From the NCBI RefSeq assembly GCF_937958065.1, contig NZ_CALFXI010000001.1, positions 1-64,000 of the forward strand: a DNA stretch of 64,000 bases, in the 5' to 3' direction. The number at the start of each line of letters is the position of its first letter. Within the stretch, counting starts at the first letter, position 1. This stretch comes from an uncultured Steroidobacter sp. Its GTDB lineage: Bacteria > Pseudomonadota > Gammaproteobacteria > Steroidobacterales > Steroidobacteraceae. Positions 57,425 through 64,000 of the stretch are shown piece after piece. Below the pieces are notes generated by a model. It had not been told where the DNA came from, made no database searches, and saw only the letters and a program-made list of their open reading frames with translations. The position numbers and the translations under genes are program-made.

Positions 57425-58080
57425 GGGGCATTCTCGACTGGCGTTCTTGATCGCTCGACTGCGAACGGCGACGCGCTTCCGACCGGATCATCGGCAAAGC
57501 GGCCAAAGGTCCGCTGTGACATATGGACGCAGTGAACCTGCGCTAGTCGCGGTCGGGCCGGATATGCAGGTCGGCATTCATGCGCAACGGCTCGAGCGTT
57601 GCATCGAGCCTGGCGAACGCATCCGGCCCGAGCCGATCCGGGTGATGGATGGCGTCGAACCGAATGCGTAATGGCTGTCGAACGTGCGCGGCGGGCGCAT
57701 CGGCAATGAGCGTTGATGGGATGTGCATGTTCTTGGATCGGGCCTCAATTGCCTCGGCAATCTCCGAGGAAGCATGTGAGGTAACGAGCAGCTCATCGCG
57801 CGTCCAGCAACGCAAAGGCTGCACTCCCCGGCAATCGATGCTAGTTAGATGGGATGAACTGAAGTGCGCAGTATGTCGCAGAACGACGGCGGGCTGACTC
57901 TGGGTAGCGGTCAGTTGCGTGCAAATTGCATGGAGCTCGAAAGGAATTTGCGCCGGAGTGAATATAATTTCGCAGGTCGCTCGTTACGGCCTCTGGGGAC
58001 CGCAACTGCCGTCTACGAGGTCGCTTGAACGACTCTGTTCAGTTTGCTCGTTACCCCCAGTGCTCGGCACCGGCGCGAAC
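57425..58080. other. interval upstream of the autotransporter
   Basis: This 656-bp stretch has one weak minus-strand frame (57543-57824), described separately. The rest, about 57,830-58,080, shows no gene. The autotransporter promoter should lie just above 57424; the ATG there has only a weak GAGA site eight bases upstream. Confidence 0.4.
57543..57824 (-). CDS. hypothetical protein (weak)
   Basis: The 93-residue frame is not recognised. It uses a GTG start with a purine run that touches the start codon, so initiation is doubtful. The C-terminal half (LRIRFDAIHHPDRLGPDAFARLDATLEPLR is its central region) has a plausible amino-acid composition for a real protein. It could be a small gene or a remnant. 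Confidence 0.3.
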   Translation of the reverse strand: MQPLRCWTRDELLVTSHASSEIAEAIEARSKNMHIPSTLIADAPAAHVRQPLRIRFDAIHHPDRLGPDAFARLDATLEPLRMNADLHIRPDRD

Positions 58081-58788
58081 TCACCGGGGTGACTGCTGGC
58101 TCTGCGTTGAAGGATTTGCTGCAGGCGTCAGACCTTCGACGAAGGTCGAAAGAGAATTGCTCCGCGTTCGAACCGACACGTAGTCACCCGCGAGCGGCTC
58201 GACAGCACTCAGCGCATCTGCCTTTCTCCGGCGCCGATAGCACAGCCGCTCGGGCTCGCCGTTAGACATCTCCAGCTCGATGTAACGCGAGCAGTTCAAC
58301 TGTAGCCCGAACCGGCTGTAGATTTCGGCGCTGTCACGCACTGCTTGCACTCTCGCAATCGAATGCTCGATCCGCCCGCCGAGACCCGGTGCCAGCATCG
58401 CGCAAATTTCTAGACCGAGCACAACGGTTGCGGCGATCACAAGCGCTGCCCACCCAGCACCAACGGCCAACCAGTACTTCGGGTACCTCAGGCGCAGCCG
58501 AGCACCTTCCGAGTTCGGGGACTGGGCGTCCCGGAGCAGCAAAAAACAGTGAGTGAATAGCGCCACTGGCGCATAGATGAATATTGCGATCGCCTTGCCG
58601 CCAGGTCCGATCTCCAGCGTGCGCGTGCTGTCCAGTCCAAAGCCGAACTGTAGCGCCATGAAAATCAGCGTGACACATCCAAGAGGTAACAACAGCAGAG
58701 CTTTGAGCTCCTTTGGATTTGAAACGCGCATCGCGTAAGTGTACGCCCCTACTGCTTCGGTCGGAGCGTTCGCCTGGGATCGTCTCAT
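58081..58788 (-). CDS. membrane protein of unknown function
   Basis: The 235-residue protein is not recognised. It has three predicted membrane helices: ALLLLPLGCVTLIFMALQFGF at about residues 29-50, AIAIFIYAPVALFTHCFLLL at about 66-85, and WLAVGAGWAALVIAATVVLGL at about 103-125. A soluble C-terminal part of about 100 residues has two Cys residues and a basic RRRRKAD patch. No clear ribosome site precedes the ATG. It is divergent from the 1,014-residue hydrolase gene. Confidence 0.6.
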   Translation of the reverse strand: MRRSQANAPTEAVGAYTYAMRVSNPKELKALLLLPLGCVTLIFMALQFGFGLDSTRTLEIGPGGKAIAIFIYAPVALFTHCFLLLRDAQSPNSEGARLRLRYPKYWLAVGAGWAALVIAATVVLGLEICAMLAPGLGGRIEHSIARVQAVRDSAEIYSRFGLQLNCSRYIELEMSNGEPERLCYRRRRKADALSAVEPLAGDYVSVRTRSNSLSTFVEGLTPAANPSTQSQQSPR

Positions 58789-58978
58789 GGCGGGAGATCT
58801 GCGTGGAGGGTTGACGGCCTGCAGCGTGGATGGCGGCAGACCAGTCAGAACGAGCCCCGGCCCAGGGGCTCTGGCGAGCGCATTTCGCTATTAAACTGTC
58901 CCCAGGCGCAACCCCAGGCGGCTGTGCTGCGTCCAAAGGAACTCGGCTATCAACTCACTAAAACAGGAACGGACCCCG

Positions 58979-61900
58979 ATGAGAAGATTCGCTCCAGCGC
59001 TGTGCCTGCTGTTTCCCCTGTTGCTCGGTTCGAGCATGTCGAGCGCCGATTCGGCGGCGCTGGATCCGGTGCAGATCGAGCCCGCCCGGCGTGATTTGTG
59101 GTCGCGCGGATCGGAACGGTTTCACAAGCAGTGGCTGGTTGCTGGCGCACTGCTGCCTGATGTGGCCAACCGCGCCGACGCGGCAACGATCGAGCCCAGA
59201 GAAGGTCAAGCGTTCGGCGCGGACGCTGTGAACGTGCGCTGGAAGGCACACACGTCTTGGAACGAAATCACTGACTTGAACGCAATTGTCGGCGCGCCAG
59301 GCGGTGCGGGGCGGCGGATAGCGTTCGTTGCCGGGACTGTGTCCCGGAAGCAGGCAGGCCCCGCCGATTTGTCGATCGGTGCTCAAGGTCCCATCTCGGT
59401 ATGGCTCAACGGCCAGCGCGTTCATGAGCGAACCGAGTCCCATGCCGCCTTCGCGCACGACAGCGAACGCATCCCCGTACAGATGCGGCAGGGAGAGAAC
59501 GCTCTGCTGCTGCGGCTGGAGCAAGTCGATCCGAATGCCTGGCCGTTCACGGTCCGCATCGTTGAACCGGGCGCCCTGCTCGCTCGCCCCGAAGTCATCG
59601 TTCCGTATCTACGCGACTCGGCCGATCGCATCGAAGTGCACACGAATGTCACTAAGGATTCATTGGCAGCGCCTGTCCAGGTGATCGCTCTCGGCGCGGG
59701 CGGACGCGTGCTCGGACGCGGCACGGCGGTTCGAGGCGAATCGGTAACGTTCGATGCGAGCACGTGGCCTGAGGGGGCATATGAATTTCGCGTGAGCGCG
59801 AACGACGCTTGGGGTCAGACCTATCTCGTGCATCTGCCTTGGTACAAAGGCGATGCCGCTGCTGCCGCTCAGCGGCTGATCGCCGCAGCGGAAGCCGCCA
59901 AAGAGGATGTCTACCGCACCCACCTGCAGTTGCTTGCGCAGATCGTGCGAGATAGCGCCAACGGTGAGCTGAATGCGGCGCCCCCTGGATTGGCGGCGCG
60001 CATTCATTCGCCACTGCTCGAATACGAGGAGATCGAGTTGGATCGTGCGCGACGCGTCGGCAGTCTGCGTCCGAGTGGCTTCGTTCGCCTCGGGTATGTC
60101 GACGAGGTCGACGGCTCGGTTCAGTTCTGTCGTGCGTACTTGCCGGCGGATTACAGCAATGCGCAGCGTTGGCCCCTCGTGCTATCGCTGCACGGCTACA
60201 ACCCCGAGAATCCGCCACTGCATCGTTGGTGGTCGATCGATCAGCGTCACAGCGACATCGCCGATCGCAAGAACGTCATCTACATCGAGCCTCATGGCCG
60301 CGGGAATGCGCAATACATAGGCATCGGCGAGCGCGATGTGCTGCGATGCTTGCAGGAAGCGAAGGCGCGGTTTGCGGTCGATGACGACCGCGTCTATTTG
60401 ACCGGCGAGTCGATGGGTGGACATGGCACGTGGGCCATCTCCTCCCGCAATCCTCATCTGTTCGCCGCCGCTGCGCCAGTGTTTGGCGGCTGGGATTTTC
60501 GCGTGAGCACCGTCAGGGGTCCGGCGCTACCCGAAAACCAGCCGAGCAATGCGCTGGAGTTCTACATCCAGGAACGCCGCAGCTCGTTCGCAAACGCCGA
60601 GAACTTGCTGAACGTGCCACTGCTCGTCATCCACGGCGACAGCGACGCAGCGGTCAGCGTGGAGAATTCCCGGCATGCCACGCAGATGTTGCAGCGCTGG
60701 GGCTACCACATCCGGTACTGGGAAATGCCCGGTTGGGGACACGAAGAGTTGCACCAGCGCTTGGCCGTGGTCGACTGGCTGCTCGAACATCGCCGCAACT
60801 CTGCGCCACGACGCGTTCGCCTGCGCTCGGCGGATTTGAGCGGGGCGCGTGCGCACTGGCTCGAGGCTCGCGCGATGGAAGAGCCACAAAGAATCATCCG
60901 CGCCGAAGCCGAAGTCGTGAGACCGGGCCTCGTGCGGATCGATTCGGAAAACCTCGCCGCGTTCGATCTTGCGCTTCCAGAGAGCTTGCGCGGCCCAACT
61001 CAGAAACTCGATCTGGTATGGAACGGCAAGTCGCAGCGTGTGCGGCTCGACAACGGCGTCGCGCGGATCGGGACGAAGCCGGGCAATGCGCACGCCCTGC
61101 TGAAGCGACCCGGCTTCGAAGGCCCGATTCCGGACATCATCACTACGCCCTTCATGGTCGTGGTCGGCACGACCTCGCGCGATCCTCACATGCGCCGCAT
61201 CATCGAAGAGCGCGCCCGGGATTTGCAGGACGTATGGATGGCGTGGCAGTACCAGCCGTTGCGACTGAAGCGGGACGTGGAAGTCTCGGCCGATGACGAG
61301 CGCGCGTATTCGCTCATTCTGCTCGGCGGCGCCGATGCGAACGCGGTGACGCGTCGGCTTGGGAAACGATTGCCGATGAGTGTGTCGGGCAACTCGATCG
61401 AGGTCGATGGCAAGCGCTGGCAGGTGGCCGATGCAGTGCTGCAGATGATCTATCCGAGCCCGGGCTCCGACAATCGCTACGTCCTCGTCGTGGCAGCAAC
61501 TTCCGCCACTGGGATGCACTTCTGGAAACCGGAGTTCGTGGAGCCTTCGGTCGGAATCGGCTTCGTCAACAGCGATTGGACCATCACAGACGGACGCCGG
61601 CCGCCGCCGGAAGCGCGTGTCGATCCCAACGATCGGGATGTGGCCTCCGGAGTATTCGACGTGAATTGGCGACGCGCCGATCGGTGGACATCGGAAGGCA
61701 ACACCGCCGTTCGATCCAAGTGGCGTCTGCGGCGTCCGGCGCTCGAGTCGTACACACCTTCCCGCGAGAGTCTGGAGACGTACCTGGGCGAATATGACTT
61801 CGGTCAGTTCGTGGTGACGCTCTCTGTTGCGGACGGCCAGCTGGTCGCACAGGTGCCGACCCTGCCACCGCTACCGCTCGAACCGAAGGGACCGAATCTG

Positions 61901-62023
61901 TTCCGCACCCTCGCCTATCCAACGAAGGACTTCATCGAGTTCACCCACGATGCCAATGGCACCGTGGTCGGCGCCGAAGTCGATACTCAGGGCCGGACGA
62001 TGTTCGGCAAGAAGGTGAAGTAG
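58979..62023 (+). CDS. large secreted alpha/beta hydrolase (prolyl-oligopeptidase/PHB-depolymerase-like)
   Basis: The 1,014-residue protein has a signal peptide ending at MSSADSA around residue 25. An N-terminal beta-sandwich region follows (about 30-280), then an alpha/beta-hydrolase domain: WPLVLSLHGYNP, LTGESMGGHGTWAIS with nucleophile Ser478, LLVIHGDSDAAV (Asp near 556) and WGHEELHQ (His near 587). The C-terminal region ends in a DUF3471-like segment (LETYLGEYDFGQFVVTL). The combination suggests a surface esterase or peptidase on a plant or polymer substrate. The catalytic triad is visible; the substrate is not. Confidence 0.82.
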   Translation: MRRFAPALCLLFPLLLGSSMSSADSAALDPVQIEPARRDLWSRGSERFHKQWLVAGALLPDVANRADAATIEPREGQAFGADAVNVRWKAHTSWNEITDLNAIVGAPGGAGRRIAFVAGTVSRKQAGPADLSIGAQGPISVWLNGQRVHERTESHAAFAHDSERIPVQMRQGENALLLRLEQVDPNAWPFTVRIVEPGALLARPEVIVPYLRDSADRIEVHTNVTKDSLAAPVQVIALGAGGRVLGRGTAVRGESVTFDASTWPEGAYEFRVSANDAWGQTYLVHLPWYKGDAAAAAQRLIAAAEAAKEDVYRTHLQLLAQIVRDSANGELNAAPPGLAARIHSPLLEYEEIELDRARRVGSLRPSGFVRLGYVDEVDGSVQFCRAYLPADYSNAQRWPLVLSLHGYNPENPPLHRWWSIDQRHSDIADRKNVIYIEPHGRGNAQYIGIGERDVLRCLQEAKARFAVDDDRVYLTGESMGGHGTWAISSRNPHLFAAAAPVFGGWDFRVSTVRGPALPENQPSNALEFYIQERRSSFANAENLLNVPLLVIHGDSDAAVSVENSRHATQMLQRWGYHIRYWEMPGWGHEELHQRLAVVDWLLEHRRNSAPRRVRLRSADLSGARAHWLEARAMEEPQRIIRAEAEVVRPGLVRIDSENLAAFDLALPESLRGPTQKLDLVWNGKSQRVRLDNGVARIGTKPGNAHALLKRPGFEGPIPDIITTPFMVVVGTTSRDPHMRRIIEERARDLQDVWMAWQYQPLRLKRDVEVSADDERAYSLILLGGADANAVTRRLGKRLPMSVSGNSIEVDGKRWQVADAVLQMIYPSPGSDNRYVLVVAATSATGMHFWKPEFVEPSVGIGFVNSDWTITDGRRPPPEARVDPNDRDVASGVFDVNWRRADRWTSEGNTAVRSKWRLRRPALESYTPSRESLETYLGEYDFGQFVVTLSVADGQLVAQVPTLPPLPLEPKGPNLFRTLAYPTKDFIEFTHDANGTVVGAEVDTQGRTMFGKKVK

Positions 62024-62134
62024 CGTCCCACCCGGCGCAAGAATGTTTACTCCGGCTCGTCGATGGAGCTCAAGTAGTCGGCGAGCCGGTGGAGGCCAAA
62101 AGACTCGCCAAAGTGGACGGTCGGACTTGCTCGA

Positions 62135-62995
62135 TCACTCCGCTCTTCGAGCTGTTCGGCTACCAAACACTCTCTGCTTGAGCGGAACAAGCTTGTTCCA
62201 GAGCACGGCGAGCATTCTTTTACGGAGGTCGGTCGGCTGCCACACCGTGCTTCGATAGGGAACATCAGACGTGCCATCGTCCATGCGGTAGGCATACGCC
62301 GCAACGCTAGTCCTGAGCCTTCCCTGCGGAAAGGTGATCGGATCATAGCCGTGCAGGGTGTGCTCCTTGGACAGCATGATCACCATCCTGTTTTCCAGCG
62401 GCTCCACCAGTGCCTTCTTTCGGGAGTTTGCGTCGACCAGCTTCAACTCTCCGCCCCAGGACTTCTGCCAGCCCCTGTTCAGGTACAGGAGCAAGTTCAG
62501 CTCGCGAATCCATTCTCTGTTCTTAGGATGCCGGGAGAAATCTGCATGCATTTCCAAGAAGGAGCCCGCGCCTCCCTGATGTAGCCCACCGCCAGCAAAG
62601 TTAGGATCGAGGAAGACATCCATGCCGCAGATCTCTTGCAGGATCCGCACGAACGCCCTGCTCCTCAGCTCCAACGACAGCTGCTCCAGGGCACGGGATA
62701 TCTGGCCCAGCTTCGGATTTTCGATCTTGTTCTTAGCGAACAAGTAATCGGAAGAAAGCTGATCCGTCGACGGCACCGTGTTCAGCTGCTCCACATCCAG
62801 GCTGTTCAGACCGAACTCGGTCAAAAAGCCATCGATCACCACGTATTGGTAGGGCTCCGCCGAAGAAAACTGCTGCCTCAGCGATGCTTTGTTCGCTTCT
62901 AATGCTGCGATATCGATGAACTGGATCTCGAGCCGATCCTCAACCATCGGCGCATGCTGCGCCATCTGAGCGTTCAGGTCACCCTGGACTTTCAT
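62135..62995 (-). CDS. 2OG-Fe(II) oxygenase
   Basis: The 286-residue protein carries a 2-oxoglutarate/iron dioxygenase core. FLEMHADFSRHPKN holds the HxD motif (about residues 150-152). KEHTLHGYDPITFP holds the distal His, and GRLRTSVAAYAY the Arg that binds 2-oxoglutarate. VVIDGFLTEFGLNSL and AGGGLHQGGAGS are prolyl-4-hydroxylase-like family blocks. The ATG at 62995 has GGGAG eight bases upstream; a GTG three codons earlier lacks a site. The gene looks less GC-rich than guaA next to it. Substrate unknown. Confidence 0.82.
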   Translation of the reverse strand: MKVQGDLNAQMAQHAPMVEDRLEIQFIDIAALEANKASLRQQFSSAEPYQYVVIDGFLTEFGLNSLDVEQLNTVPSTDQLSSDYLFAKNKIENPKLGQISRALEQLSLELRSRAFVRILQEICGMDVFLDPNFAGGGLHQGGAGSFLEMHADFSRHPKNREWIRELNLLLYLNRGWQKSWGGELKLVDANSRKKALVEPLENRMVIMLSKEHTLHGYDPITFPQGRLRTSVAAYAYRMDDGTSDVPYRSTVWQPTDLRKRMLAVLWNKLVPLKQRVFGSRTARRAE

Positions 62996-63078
62996 TCCGA
63001 TCACTCCCTACGGTCCCTATTCGTGCCCGCTTGTATCGTATTAGTATCTGCGATCCGCCCGACGGAGGAAACCTGCAC

Positions 63079-64000
63079 TCACTCCCACTCGATGGTCGCC
63101 GGCGGCTTCCCTGAAATGTCGTAGGTGACCCGGGAAATGCCGTCGACCTCGTTGCAGATGCGGCGAGCCACCAGATCGAGGAATTCATAGGGCAGGCGCG
63201 ACCAGCGAGCAGTCATGAAGTCGATGGTTTCGACGGCTCGAAGCGCGATGACGTAGTCATAGCGACGGCCGTCGCCCATCACCGCCACGGAGCGGACGGG
63301 CAGGAACACTGCGAACGCCTGGCTGGTGCGGTCGTAGAGATCGTGCTTGCGCAGCTCGTCGAGGAAGATCGCATCGGCTTTACGCAGCAGATCGGCGTAT
63401 TGCTTGGTGACTTCCCCGAGGATGCGCACCCCGAGCCCGGGGCCGGGGAACGGATGGCGATACACCATCTCGCGCGGCAGGCCGAGCTCGACGCCGAGCT
63501 TGCGCACTTCATCCTTGAACAATTCGCGCAGCGGCTCGCACAGCTTGAGATTCATTTTTTCGGGCAGGCCGCCGACGTTGTGATGGCTCTTGATCACATG
63601 CGCCTTGCCGGTGCGAGCGCCGGCCGACTCGATCACGTCCGGATAGATCGTGCCCTGCGCCAGCCAGCGAATGCCCTGCAGCTTGGCAGCCTCTTCTTCG
63701 AACACCTCGACGAACAGGCGGCCGATGATCTTGCGCTTGCGCTCCGGGTCGACTTCACCCTTGAGCGCGGTGAGGAACCGTTCTTCCGCGTCGACGCGAA
63801 TGACGCGCACGCCCATGTGCCTGGCGAATGTTTCCATCACCTGATCGCCCTCGCCCTGCCGCAGCAGGCCGTGATCGACGAACACGCAGGTGAGCTGGTC
63901 GCCGATCGCACGATGCAGCAGCGCGCCGACGACGGAAGAATCGACGCCGCCCGACAGAGCGAGCAAGACGTTGTCGCGACCGACCTGCTCGCGCACGCGA
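63079..64000 (-). CDS. guaA: GMP synthase (glutamine-hydrolysing), 3' part
   Basis: This is the C-terminal 305 or so residues of GuaA, cut by the right window edge. It makes GMP from XMP with ATP and glutamine. The ATP-pyrophosphatase P-loop LLALSGGVDSSVV and the dimerisation domain (HHNVGGLPEKMNLKL, MVYRHPFPGPGLGVRI, ending in DISGKPPATIEWE) are unmistakable. The class I glutaminase domain and start lie to the right, outside the window. Confidence 0.98.
   Translation of the reverse strand, partial: RVREQVGRDNVLLALSGGVDSSVVGALLHRAIGDQLTCVFVDHGLLRQGEGDQVMETFARHMGVRVIRVDAEERFLTALKGEVDPERKRKIIGRLFVEVFEEEAAKLQGIRWLAQGTIYPDVIESAGARTGKAHVIKSHHNVGGLPEKMNLKLCEPLRELFKDEVRKLGVELGLPREMVYRHPFPGPGLGVRILGEVTKQYADLLRKADAIFLDELRKHDLYDRTSQAFAVFLPVRSVAVMGDGRRYDYVIALRAVETIDFMTARWSRLPYEFLDLVARRICNEVDGISRVTYDISGKPPATIEWE

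Overview
This is a GC-rich chromosomal window, judged by eye to be roughly 60-65% G+C. It probably comes from a gammaproteobacterium near Xanthomonadales/Steroidobacterales. That assignment is inference. It rests on a TPP-riboswitch thiCOSGED operon, BaeSR, a LiuB/LiuD-type methylcrotonyl-CoA carboxylase, a TonB-receptor/tannase locus, a PlpD-like type Vd patatin and an ESPR-type giant autotransporter. No rRNA, tRNA, CRISPR array or insertion sequence was recognised.

Layout. Positions 1-7,000 are accessory: a trypsin-like protease, a class III cyclase-fold protein, two secreted alpha/beta hydrolases, a small helical protein and an ArsN2-type acetyltransferase. These are separated by GTCCGCT hairpins, a 330-bp direct repeat that brackets one esterase, and a three-copy palindrome. 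A very good LexA-type SOS box (6134-6149) precedes the small helical gene. Positions 7,006-13,755 hold a carboxylesterase behind the leftward thiC-thiO-thiS-thiG-thiE-thiD operon, which is led by a TPP riboswitch. Positions 13,984-17,583 hold an HD-GYP phosphodiesterase, a fosmidomycin-resistance-type MFS pump, YjbQ and a TetR regulator. The TetR gene is divergent from the carboxylase pair (17,701-21,293), with a perfect palindrome between them. WrbA and BaeS-BaeR follow.

From 24,197 to 27,391 a CHASE-PAS histidine kinase, a STAS/SpoIIAA-like protein and an orphan MbcA/ParS-type antitoxin-like protein run in one direction. Positions 27,512-38,752 look like one uptake and degradation locus. 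Five overlapping or nearly touching leftward genes (tannase family, CapA-type metallophosphatase, large alpha/beta hydrolase, ACS-type MFS permease, MmgE/PrpD) lie divergent from a TonB-dependent receptor and a secreted hydrolase. The substrate cannot be read from sequence; an ester that must be imported is the simplest reading.

Positions 38,770-44,695 hold a ZIP transporter, a patatin with POTRA and beta-barrel (type Vd), MarC, a DoxX-like protein, a collapsed BON/SRPBCC pseudogene and a membrane protein. A 4,214-residue autotransporter fills 44,780-57,424. Its passenger combines PATR-type repeats with about 1,860 residues of GGxGxD/GAGDD repeats that look RTX-like. The right end has a 3-TM protein, a 1,014-residue secreted esterase-like protein, a 2OG-Fe(II) oxygenase and the 3' part of guaA, cut by the window edge.
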